Assembly (NCBI RefSeq): GCF_020740795.1 | Contig: NC_067285.1 | Span: forward strand, 40,088,511-40,152,510 | DNA length: 64,000 nt | Reading direction: 5' to 3' | Source: Apus apus | Taxonomy: Eukaryota; Chordata; Aves; Apodiformes; Apodidae | Shown here: piece after piece, positions 1 through 12,300 of the stretch | Layout of the letters: each line of letters begins with the position of its first letter | Position numbering within the stretch: the stretch's first letter is position 1 | The notes under the pieces: model-generated | Databases searched by the model: none | What the model was told of the DNA's origin: nothing | The model's input: only the letters and a program-made list of their open reading frames with translations | Position numbers and translations under genes: made by a program

Positions 1-3000
1 GGGGAAATGGGAGAGACTGAAAGTTAACAAAAGGACAGATGAGAAGGGAAGAAATAAGTGAAACCTATGTGTTTTCTTACTTTTACCCTTCTCATTCTCT
101 CCCCCATCCCACTGAGATGGAGTGACCAAGTGGCTGTGTGGTACTTGGTTACCTGCTGCCATTAAACCATAACACTTGACTAGAATGGGCCTTCAAACTG
201 CTAGCATGGTGACTTTACTGAGGAAATTATTCACATTTTTTTATTGAAAAGTCAAGAAACTAGTATAGGTTAGCTTTCAAAACACATGAAAACCAGATCT
301 AACAGTACAAGGAAAAGAAGACTCGTGGCAGAAAAACCAACATAGGCCCACAAAGATAGATTTGTGACAGGATAGTAAGCTAAACGCAGCAAAAGCATAA
401 AATGTTTTTCAAGTTCACTTTTTAAGCTGGCTGGGAAGTCAAAAGATGATTGAAACAGTCTGACAAACTTTCAGGACATAGATTCTTTTCAGAGCATGCA
501 TTGACTTCCCAATGCCAATAAAATTGTGTAATCTGTTAAAAAAATCCTTTCTGCATTTTTTCCCTTGTTTTTTTTCTCAGCTTACAATTGCAATAACAAT
601 TTCTCTGCAGGATCTTGGCTCATCACTTTTTTCCAGCCTTTTATTGGTCTCTAGGAAATGCCTACACCTAGCAGTGATTGTTTAATTGGAGTGTTCCCAA
701 ATAATAGCACAGCTTTGAATCTCTACAAAGGGTGATGAATCAAGACTTGCAGTGTCCTTGAGAGATGAGTAAAAGCAAATCCAACAAGTCATGAACAAAA
801 CCTGGGCACTGCCCATGTAAAGGTATTGCTGACTACAGCAGAAAGAAACAAAAAGGCATGAGCACTTTAGTCTGCAACCACAGGAGGCTGGCTCTCCAAC
901 AAGTGATTCATCATTCATAAGCAATTCCTACTCACCTCTAGACCTTCAGACAGAATAGGCAGAGGTTTTCAGCATTTACATTCTACATGGTGTTTTGACC
1001 CCTAAATCTTACAGGCAGAATTGTCAAATTCTGACCATTTCTGTGGTAACACTATTTGAGAACTACAACCTCATGAGGATGCTCCATCATCTCTAGTTCC
1101 TTTTACCTACAGTTAAAAGGCTGTGAACTTGAGACCATTCAGGAAAACATGAGATCAGACAAGATGCCAACTAGCCCAAGGCATTAGCCATTATCTGTAA
1201 TTTTATGCTTCAGCTAGGACATCAAGGGAATGCTGTATCCCCCACACTGTGTTTAGTAATCCCAATGGAAAAAACAGCTTCCACTGGGCTATAACTCTTC
1301 TCTACATGAACAGGGAGCTGGTGCAAGGCAAAATGGAGCCAGTTCAGTGTGGACTGTGCTCCTACACAAACACACCATCAGAGAGGCAATTGGGAGAGCA
1401 AGGATCCATTTATCCTGTGGGAGCAAGCTCCTGACCTCTGCTTGGTTTTCCCTTTTGATTTTTAGGGACAGCCAGACTACACACTGTGCCAAGTCCAGGT
1501 TTGACAGTAACATCCAGCAATGATAAAAACACATGCCACATTAGCTGATATTTCAAATGTTTGCCACTGTCTATAGGGATTCAATTCTGGGGGCTCACAT
1601 TCACTCTACTGTAGCAGCACCAGTTTAGATGTGAGCTTGCTTAAACCACCACAGTGTGCACACTGTACAGGCAGCGTCTAAACTGATTTAATTCTATCAA
1701 GGCAAAGTCTTTATTCAAACTTATGCTTCAAGTACTTCATGTGATTGAAGCGTTCATTTCACCTTGTTCCCCCTGAGCAGCAGGTATACTTGGAGAGTAA
1801 TGTGGCATTCATGTTGGTTGCTGGCCTGCCTGATATCAAACTCAAATGTCTAGAAAATAAGTCAGCAAGCTACCACATCCAAATCTAAGGCAACTGTGTC
1901 CATAGCTAATATCTGTTAACATTACTGTAAGAAATCCCAAGAAAAGACTATGTAAGGAAAGTTAGTAAAGGCTAGACTTGGCAATGTTGAGAAGGCTGTC
2001 ACCCTGGTATTGGTATATAAAAAAATAAGAATATTTAGCATGCTCTAGTATTCCAAAAACAACATAGCCAACTAAACCCAAATGCAGATGGTTTAAACTG
2101 TTTCTGGAAAAAATATAAACACAGAACAGATATAGTTAAATATATAGAGAGATTATGAAGTATGTATATAATACTGGACTAACCTGTAGAGCTCTGCCAT
2201 TAAGGTTATGGATATTAAGAGTAAAGAAGACATCTGTTTGGATAATGAGAAGAGTCACAATTACCACACACATCTTGATAAGTTACTCTGTCATTAATGA
2301 GCACTAATTTTAGTGCTTTATTCCAGATGATGGGAAAACAGTCTTAATTATTTCCATATGTAGTTTCCTTTCTCCTTTTTAGCATCTAGTGGAGTTACTT
2401 TCAAAGATCTAGATAAATCAGTGTCAGTTACCCAACTGTACTTCATACAACAATGTAATGCAATATTGCTGTGTAAATATTCTGACTCACCTAAACAGCT
2501 CGTCTGTATGCAGAACACATCCATGTGTGCTAGAATTTTTAAACAGCAGTAAGAAGTAAACATTTTTCCAGAAGATGGTTGATTTACTTAAAAGCAAAGC
2601 TGTTGGGGGGGATTTGTCTTCTATTGAGGGAAATAGTGTTACTGATTTCTTAGCTTTCTTACATTAGATACCTTCTGAGAAATGAAGAGAAAATGCCACA
2701 GTTGTGCTTACTTTAATTTGTATTTATTGATTAAGTGCCATTTCCAAAAGCCTTTTCAAACCCCACTGTCCTTAAGAAGCCAGATACTTTACTTTTCAGT
2801 TAATAAATCTGAGCTATCTGGAAATGAAAAACACAGGCTGTGACCCAGGAAAGCAGAAGCTTTTACATATCCTCCTGCTTTTCTGTCACCAAGAGGTGCT
2901 TATTTTCTTAGCTTGGCCTTGCTTCTGAAGGCACCTATGTCTACCAGAAGAGCACACTGTAATGCACTTTAACAACCCTGTGGCAAAAGTTACAGCTTCA

Positions 3001-6000
3001 CAATAAGACTGCTGACTACTCTACAAAAGTGAGATTCCTGCAGAACCCATTCACAAAGACTAAATGAACAAAGTGGGATGTTCTGCACACTTGATAGTAG
3101 AGATTTGGAAGTTGCCTCTTTTCCCAGGCAATAAATTCTTCTAGTGCAATGTAACTATGTGTAATAGAAAATTAGGTGTGAGGAGCTAACTCATTATTTG
3201 TGCAATGATACAAACAGCTTTTTGATAAAGGGGAGAGCACAATACAAGACATCAACTTTCCATATTCATGGTGAGCACTTGTACATGGTTAGGACAGAAG
3301 TCAATACCAGCATACACTAAAATCCTGCATGACAAAACCATTGAAGACCGTTAACTGCAGCACAGGTTCTTTCTTTGCAACTATATCTGAGGTTCAAAGC
3401 TATCATTTATAATCAAAGTAAACAATTGCTCATCTGAAAGTTGCATAACTTTGAGACAAATGAACCTGTAAATGTTGTTTTGCTATTCAGAAACACCAAT
3501 GCTGCAAGACTCAGGGCTTCAGTTGTTTTCTGCCAAAGGACAGAGAGAAGTGTTTGCCCTGAAGTTTCATCCCAGGCTTTTACCACAGCACCAAACTGGG
3601 GTTTGTATTCAACAGCATCGTTTAGGCACAGAAAGGAGAGTAAGTGTATGCTTTACTGTCAGCTTCTACCCTTTCTGGGGTGCAGCTTATCCTCTGGTGT
3701 GTCTTACCAGCTCTGGGGATCACATACATCTGCAGGTATTGAAATAGCCCAGTACATAAATGCTTAGCCTGGGCATTCTGGAAGGCACCAGAGGAGAGAG
3801 AAGCACCATGATGACTCAGAAACAGATATAACAGTGGGACTGCTCCCCACCCCAAGGGCCAGGGTACATACAGCCATCCATCCTAACAAGGCAGATGGTG
3901 CCATGGTCACCCCATCTTCCCTGTGTCCCTAGAACAGAGTTAGCAGCAAATGGTCTTTATATTAGCAAGCTACAGCTAAAATCTATGAGAAAGTAAAAAT
4001 TATGCTATAAAGAGTACCAGCCTGATAAACAACCACCACAATACCCTAATCTGATGGAGGCACAAGACTTCTGGTGAGCTGTGCTCTACAGTTCTTCCCC
4101 AAATATGCTTTGTCTCTGGAAAAATGCATGTGCAGCATCATTAAAAAGCAAGATACAAGCTTGCATCTTGTTGATGAAGTAGATAAAAAAATACCTTTAT
4201 GTTCTTTGAAGTACAAAACACACAGCATATCTGAGTGTAGAACAAATGGCCCAGTATACTCTAGATGAAAACTAGTATGTCACATTATTAAAGACACACT
4301 AATGCACAAAATATGCTTAAGGTGGCAGAATAATTTCTTAGGCTTCCCCCCCCAGGTGGCATATATATAATGGTATTAATACTGCAGGACCCAGTTGGGA
4401 TTTCATTGCTGACTATCATAATACCCAGAGTAAATTTCTGTAATTAATCAATTCCTTCTTTGTTTTTCAGAAGAGGCTGTGTGAGCCATCCTTACCCTTG
4501 AACTCTTTGGCCTTTATTCTATCATTTAGCTTAACAATAGGTTTTCTAAATGTCTGCTTTTAATTGACAGAAAGTCAAAAGAAAGTGCTAAGTCTGCATA
4601 AGGTAGGCAAATGTGCAGCATGATTTTAAGACAGAGATCACTGCTTGACTTCCTGTGAACCATTTATGCTTTGAACAATGAAAACTGATGGCTCTGGTGT
4701 CTTTCTTGGCTGCTATCAAACATACAAGCTAGCTTCTGCTATACTGTTTTTTGTTTCCACAATTGCTATCCTAGTAACAAGCAAAGCTCCTTTTGCCAAG
4801 CCAAGCTTACAATTATTAAACCAGGCAGCCCATGTCAAACTTCCCTCGCACTGTCTGCTCAAGAGGAGAATCTTATAAGCCATGTTCAGAAATATAATTC
4901 CAGTCATTTGTTTTGTATCCTCATACACCACTCAGTGTTAGGCAACTGCAGAAAAGAGCACACAACCAATAAAACAAAAGTACAAAGAACAGCTTAATAC
5001 TACAGTAAGCAATTTAAACAGTTGTCTTGGTTTATCCATCCCACAGCACAGTGTTTTCTTCATTCTTCAGCAAGCATCTCTTCTAAAAAGAGAAGTAAAC
5101 CTTTGTTAGTGCCAACCAGTTGGGAAGAACTGGATGAAGTTGGCAAAGATTTTTCTCATTTGTTTCCCATTTAAAACACAAGGCTTTATTAGCCTTTTGT
5201 GCTACTGTGAGGTTTTTGTTTATGTAAGTTAATGCTTTCAATTTGCAGAAAGTTATGTATAGATATATGGAGACATGGTACTATTTGCAGGCTTAAAGAT
5301 ACCTGGTATCCTCAAAACCAATTTTTCCCCACAACATACTTGGCAAAGAAAACAGACCCCTTAAGAGAAACATTAAGGTTGAGAAAATTAGATGCCCTTT
5401 CTCACCTCATTCCCCAAATGCAGGAGATACAAAATGCTCAGGTTTTCACCAATACTACATGATCTCTAAGGCACTCAAATAGGAGTTCCTTTAACAAATA
5501 GAGGGAAATTAAATAAGCTGTATGTGCACCTAAAAATCCTGTGCTTTGCATATTCAAATCAGTCTGCTGTTAACTTGTTCAACATCCTCTGTTTAGTTTT
5601 CCATGTCCTACAACTTCTACCTGGACATTTGCCCTTGTTTAGTGAATTATTTTGAAGAAGGAGCCTAACTCCTCATTTTGGAGAGGCACATAGCTCCTGA
5701 GTCATTCTGTCAATGACTGCATGAAGACAGCAGCCCTGCAGTTGGAAGTTAAGACAACCCTGGGCTTTTATCAGAACTAGTAATTCCACAACTTAATCCA
5801 AGTTCTAAGAATTCAGTCCAGATGACTTGCATTAAAAATGTGTGATAAAACAAGAGGGGAAGGGTACTCACACCACACTGCCTCGGAGGGATGATAAAGC
5901 TGCTGTCTGGCTTTGCAGCAGTTTGAGGAAATCAGCACTCAGGGTAAGATGGGGAAGTGCAGTCCCTATGCATTTGGGGGGCACTGGAAGTGACAAATGC

Positions 6001-8045
6001 AGACAGAGGAGCTACCTTCCAGCCAAAGCATGCTGCCCTGGGAGCCTGAATCTTGCTTTACATTTGATACCTCCTTTTGACAAAAGCAACAGGTCCAGTT
6101 AACCTCCTCCTGGGAGAACTGAATTAAGACAGCCAGAGATAAAACCCACCTACCTCCTCTGCAGCAGGCCATCCCAATGAAGGCACACTGGTACTGCACA
6201 CCCCAAACCACCACTAGCATGGGATCTACAGGCATTTCTCACCTAGCTAATTCAATTCACACAGTGCCATCAACCAGCATGAGGCTGGAAAATGCAGCCT
6301 TGTATGTTTGCACCAGCAGTTTATCTACCTGTTTCCAAATTTGCTATTACAAATCCATACAAATCCATCTTCCAGTTCTGACTCTTGAGCACACATCTTG
6401 CTGCCTGACTTGTCAGTTAACTCCATCTGGGAAAGCAATAGTTTTACTTCCAAGACACTCTGCATGCTAATGCAAGCCTGAACACGATTCTCTAGACTGA
6501 GGTTGGGTGCACAGGGAGCAACCATGTTACAAAACACACCCAGAGATACACAATAATCAACATACTTTAGAATTTGACAGCATTTTAAGCTGACAGTACA
6601 GCAATAGCAGATTTCAAACTAACCCCCCTTAAGCTTATGTCTACCTACTGTGCCCAAAAACATGCTAGTACATTTGCTTCTGGACACCCCACAGGTCTGA
6701 AATGAAGCAAGCTTTCAGCAGGGCACATAAAAAGGGACAGAGCTGATAACTGGCTCACTCCTATACAGATGAGGTACTCAGCTAGACATAATGCAAGTTG
6801 GGAGGAGACAGGAGAGCAAATCCTTCCATTTTAATCTGTAACTTCCAGTGAGTTAGGATGCCCCACTAGATTCCACTCCCTTTTTCTTTAGAAACTTAGC
6901 ATGAAGAACACATGTATTTTTGTACCACAGGATTGAGTCCCAGTGAAGCTATGACAGAATTATTAAGCAAGTTACATAGCCTACACAGATCTCTCTAAAT
7001 AGATGCTCCCCAAAATAACCTGATTTCAAAGGCTCTAAAAAAAATGCACACATAGTTGTTTATTCCCAAAAAGATCAACCAAGCCATCCTCCACACTCTG
7101 AAGTCCTTTCCCCAACTGGATATCCTCCATGGTACCTTTTAATCTAAACACATTTGTTTTGGTTTATGTGGTGTTTTGACCTGAACTTCACCTATCACAG
7201 ACTCAGAGTATCAGTATCCTGTATGGGATACCATCATGGAATATTTTGTACACTGACAATTGTGTATTCTGTGATATTGTGGTCCAACATTTCCTGGGTT
7301 ATTTAGCATCCATTTTTTTTTTTTAAATGGAGTGTCCTGTAAAAGGAAACTGCATTACTGGGAAAGCAATAAATGCTTCATTCAGCATGGTTGGCCAAAA
7401 TAGCTCACTGAAGCTTGGAATGAAAAGAACCTTGTCCATAACAACACAGACAATTACAGTTGCAATTACAAGCACAGACAGCATGGTTTTGCCTAGAGGG
7501 GGAAAATGCCTCGTTATGTTAAGGAGGGATGGGCAATGGGCAGGGCAATCATTTTGATAATAATTAGGACACTTATAATGGGGGGTGGGGAAGAGATGCA
7601 AAGTCAAAAGTGCATGAAGAGGACAGCAAAGTGAACCTCCCATCATCCTAAGGAGACCACTTGCTCTTATTCCCTTCCTGTCTCCCTTAAGACAATAATT
7701 AGGGTAACTCATCACAGAAGAATTCCCAGGAGAAAAAGCCACTCATGTCACTCCCTCCTCTCCAGCTCTTTTGTGTCATCTTTCTCTTCAGTTGTTTGCA
7801 TGTTACTCATCTATCTTAGCACTTGCCCATTTAGCACTTTGCCTCCTGCTTCCATCCTGATCTTGACTCCCCCTTTTGCTTCTCTGGTGTTAATCTGCAG
7901 TTCCCCTTTTACTCCTTGTAACTCCTGTCTCCTAAGGCATTCAAGTTGCAGATGGCAGCAGGAAAAGCAAGTTGAGGTGCACCTTGGAAGCCAAAGCCAC
8001 TGAACTTGGACAATTATTTGCCACAGTATCGAATCCCACAGCATT
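1..8045. other. Non-coding AT-leaning DNA, no gene seen
   Basis: I read both strands and found only short open frames with no recognisable domain, no CpG island and no clear interspersed repeat. Runs of A or T and scattered AATAAA-like strings are as expected for this composition. A minus-strand open frame at 7323-7742 is discussed as a finding. The stretch is best read as intergenic or deep intronic DNA. Ancient, highly diverged repeats could be present but cannot be recognised by eye. Confidence 0.7.
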
Positions 8046-9265
8046 GTCACAGAGTCAGAGGCATCAGGGTTGGAAGGGATCTCTGAAGATCATCTAGTCC
8101 AACCCCCCTGCTAGAGCAGGGTCACCTGCAGTAGATCCCACAGGAACAGGTCCAGATGGGTTTGGAATGTCTCCAGAGAATGAGACTCCACAGTCTCTCT
8201 GGGCAGCCTGTCCCAGGGCTTTGTTACTCTCAGTATAAAGAAGTTTTTCACATTATGTTTAGCTCGAACCTTCTGTGCTCCAGCTTGTGCCCACTGCCCC
8301 TTCTCCTGTCACTGGACACTGCTGAAAAGAGACTGGCCCCATCCTCCTGACACCCTTTAGATATTTATAAGCATTTATAACATCCCACCTCAGTCTCCTC
8401 TTTCCAGGCTAAACAGACCCAGCTCTCTCAGCCTTTCCTTATAGGGCAGATGCTCCATTCCTCTAATTATCTTTGTGACCCTGTGCTGGACTCTTTCCAG
8501 TAGTTCCTTTATGAACTGGGGAGCCCAGAATTGAATGCAGTACTCCAGATGCAGCCTCACCAGGGCAGAATAGAAGGGGAAGATAATGTCCTTTGACCTA
8601 CTGGCCTCACTCTTCTTAATGCACCTCAGGATGGCATCAGCCTTCTTGGCCACAAGGGCACTTTGTTGGCTCATGATGAGCCTGTTGTCTGCCAGGACTC
8701 CAAGGTCCTTCTCCTCAGAGCTGCCCCCAAGCAGGTCAGCCCCCAGCCTGTACTGATACATGGGTTTGTGATGCAGTACTTCACACTTGTCCTGGTTGAA
8801 TTTCACTGTCTCACTGTCCAACGCTCTAGTCTGTCCAAGTCACACTAAATGGCAGCACAGCCTTTTGGTGTCAGCCACTTCTCCCAGTTTCCTATCACCA
8901 GCAAACTTGCTGAGGGGACACTATCCCTTTGTCCAGGTCATTCATGACTATGAAGGGCTGGACCCATTACCAACCCTTGGACCCCACTAGACACAGCTCT
9001 CCAACTAGACTCTGCCCCACTTACTACAACTCTGTCCTTCAACCAATTCCCAACCCACCTCACTGCCCTACCTTCCAATCCACACTTCTTCAGTTTGGCT
9101 GTGAGGACACTGTGGGAGACTGTCTAAAGCCTTGCTGAAATCCACTGCTCTCTCCTTATCTATCCATCCAGTTATGCTGTAGTAGAAGACTATCAGACTG
9201 GTCAAGCATGACTTCCCCTTGGTGAATCCATGCCAACTACTCCTGATGACTCCTGAGAGCTGAGA
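8046..9265 (-). mobile_element. CR1 LINE, 5'-truncated, minus strand
   Basis: The left edge carries the CR1 3' tail in reverse complement (GGTTGGAAGGGATC, then ATCATCTAGTCCAACC). Reading leftward on the minus strand, the element covers the end of the reverse-transcriptase domain, the C-terminal part of ORF2 and the 3' tail. It is the longest CR1 in the window, about 1.2 kb, and is 5'-truncated, as is usual for this family. A GT microsatellite lies about 30 bp beyond the 5' end. Frameshifts and stops show that it is old and inactive. It shares its 3' tail type with the copies at 40.0 and 61.4 kb. Confidence 0.93.
8390..9240 (-). pseudogene. CR1 ORF2 remnant (reverse transcriptase end)
   Basis: In the intact element this region encodes the LINE reverse transcriptase that copies element RNA into DNA at the target site. 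A clean open frame remains at 8390-8821, with CR1-typical strings such as [21 protein letters not shown] and [16 protein letters not shown]. Upstream, in broken frames, are the remnants HGFTKGKSCL and SKFAGDRKLGEVAD. The second corresponds to the catalytic FADD region, with the second Asp changed to Gly. Upstream stops, the lost catalytic residue and the 5' truncation make the copy non-functional. The endonuclease domain and the first part of the RT are absent. Confidence 0.88.
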
Positions 9266-9296
9266 GGAATCCTACAAAGACTTTTTTTAAATGGGG

Positions 9297-9318
9297 GTGT
9301 GTGTGTGTGTGTGTGTGT
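9297..9318. repeat. (GT)n microsatellite
   Basis: An uninterrupted GT dinucleotide run of about 11 units, following a short G run. It lies just outside the 5' end of the 8.0-9.3 kb CR1 copy. Length is probably polymorphic. Confidence 0.95.
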
Positions 9319-12300
9319 CAGCCATCCATGGTGTCTTTTTTTCCATCAGTTAAAAACTCCCCAGGCTAACTGAAATTATCCCTGAAGGTTCAGGTCAGTA
9401 TGACCACTGCCTTGCAGAACTGCAGCAGCACTAGAGACCTCAGAACAGAAGCATGATCAAGACTCAGCACTTTGTCATGTTCACTTCTTGCTCCCCTGAA
9501 AGCAACTCAGAATTTAGTCTCAACAAGGACCAAAGCAGCAGCTGGCAGCAGACCTAAACCAAACATTCTGATAACAAGGCTACAAAAAGTTAGTCTTTTG
9601 GTGGGGCTGTGAGTGCAGAGTAGCTGTCAAAGAGAGGGAATGCTGCTCTGCACTTCTCCAGTGCCATAACTGTTCTGAAAGGGTCTTTCAGATATCACAG
9701 CATTTCTGTCCCTTCAGGGAGTGCTGCTTTCAGTTCCTCCCTTGATCACTAGTTCTCTGACAGGACTGCATTGGAAAAAAGTTATTTGCAAGCTCTTTTT
9801 AGGCTATGAACTTTTCATGCTAACGATTGCTAGACTTCTGTAAAAAATAAAGGCTGCAGAGATAATCTTACATATTCACCCCAGTTTGCAGTACATGGGA
9901 AATTTAAAGTAGAGAAGTGTTTGTGTAGCAAAGCATCCATGGAAGACACACAGTGAGGTGACCCAGGTTCCCTTCCTGCTTCTGCAGACAATCTATAGTG
10001 ACATGAGAGTAACAAGTCTGCAATCTGCCTGTGGGAAATGGTTATTTTCCCCCAGCCTGTGTCAGCATCAGCTTGTGCCACTGCCTATGCTGAAAAATAT
10101 ATTTTCTGCATCAATTTACTTTGCCACCATGACACCTGCAACTATAAAGAAGAGTTGTGTGTTTTCATTAGGAGATGATCTTCCCTCTCTTGCCACAGGA
10201 ACAGAACCTCTGAAGACAGCTGTCATGGTACTCTGCTTTTTGAGAGCAGTAGGATGTGATTTGTTCCAAGGCAAAGGGCTTTCTGAAGAGGCTGTTGCAT
10301 GCTTTCCAGATGGGCTTTGCATTAGCTCTCCATACTGTTAGAACACACTTCAGCAGCACTGCCAGCAACAGGAAGTTGCTGATCTGCTTGCTTGCATGTT
10401 TTAAGATGCCTTAAGGTGAGCTGCCAGATTTTCACAGAGGTTTTTCTGTTTTGCATGCCAAATATTTCTTAAAGAAAACATACTCTGTTTTCTCTTGTCT
10501 CTGACATCACTCAGTTGCCTGTTCCTGGCATGGAAATGATGTTCTAGACACAACACAGAGAAAGAGAAAGCCATTTTTACTTTTTTCCCCTGGAAAGGCT
10601 ACCAAGTAAACAGCTGGTTAATTTTTATCTTCATATTGAATGCACTCCATGTTAAAACCTTTTGTCTCTCAATATTGCTGTCAACTTTCAGATAGAGAAT
10701 GTTCTGTAGCAACACCAGAAGCACTCACTGACCATGTTTTCAAATGGAAGGTTGTCACAGCACATGCCAACACTATGCTTTACACCACTGTCTAGACACA
10801 GCCAAAATTACTCTCATCCTTTACTGACACTGCTGCAGGAACAGAGATAAGTCCATAATACACTTTTTCAACCCACACAACATAGTGCAAGGGAATTTCT
10901 TCAACCTAATCTAAAAACGAGCCCAGAAAACAGAAGCATGTTGCCATCTTGACCTAGTAATGCAAAGCAGAACTAGTTTTGCCCTCAGACTTCAAAATGA
11001 AAAATGTGCAACTTCGTTATTTTTATATTGTAAATAAGAAATTTGCTCAAGACTGAAATATGCAGAAAGCCACAGACTTCCTCAGGGAAAGAGCACCCCC
11101 TCCTCCCCTCCCCAAAAGCCAAAACCAGAAGAAATGTACTCACTTAAGTAAATATACATCAACTCATACATCTGCTCAGTCCTAAATTAAAGGTCTAAAG
11201 CATGTGAACTTCTCATTCCCTTTTAATTTTCACCATGTGTACTGTTCCTTCTCAGTACTGTGAGGCACAGAGTATAAATAGAGTACCAAGCTCTGATTTC
11301 CCAGCTTAGTCTGTGCTTAAAACTACAGGGTCAAGTAGGCATTTCCAACTGAGACTTGAAGCTTAGCAGTACCAAAAATGCCAACAGCAATAGCATTTTA
11401 AGGTATGACTACCTCTGGCTTTCACATCCTGAATCTAATTCTCATATTGCAAAATACTGTCCTTTACCTAGGCTAGTTCAGCAACCCAGGGTAACTGCAC
11501 CACAAACTCAGCTGACAGCCATCCCTAACCCAAGAACCTCCACCTGAGAGGCTGTTGCAGCTTAACTGCCTCCAGGAAGAGGCTCACACACATGCCTGCT
11601 GCCTAGACAAGACAAAGCAAAACTCCTCTTTTCTTTGGTAGGACTGGATTTTCCTCCCAGGGAACCACACATCTCATAATTTGATAGAAAAGCCACATTT
11701 TCTTTATACTGCAAATGCTTTTTAAACAAAATCTTGGATTTTTTAAGTAGCCCATTTATTTTATCCCCTAATGAAAATAACCTAATACTGATGCACTGCA
11801 TGATCCACATCTGTCTTCTCCTCTGCCTTTTTCATCCTACTTGCTTCCCTTCAGCTTACATCACTTTTCTTCCCCTGTAGCAAAGCCTCTCCTCAATAAA
11901 GCCAAGACCACAATCAGGTGGGAGATAAGTTTTCTTTAACTAGCACATAAGAAAATGTGTTGCTGCTACTCTCCTTGCTTCATTGCATTTTGAAACCCAT
12001 CTTTTTCCTTGCACCCACCTTGCAGTGTTTGGGGTTTTTTTTTTCCAGGCAGAACCTCCCCATTTCTTTGTACCCCAGGTCCCACTTTGTAGTTGGCATA
12101 GGTGCATTTTTGTAAAACAGGCAATTAAGAGGAGGAAAAACCCCTCAGTTTCTTCATGCTCGGAGATGAGCAAAGCAATTATCCACTGGAAAGCATAGTT
12201 TGCCAGTTGGTGGTTGGTCTTAGTCATATTGGTTTCCATCTACTTGACAAAGCAACCATGCTGATAATTAAATCATCATACAACCCAGGCTTTAGCACAC

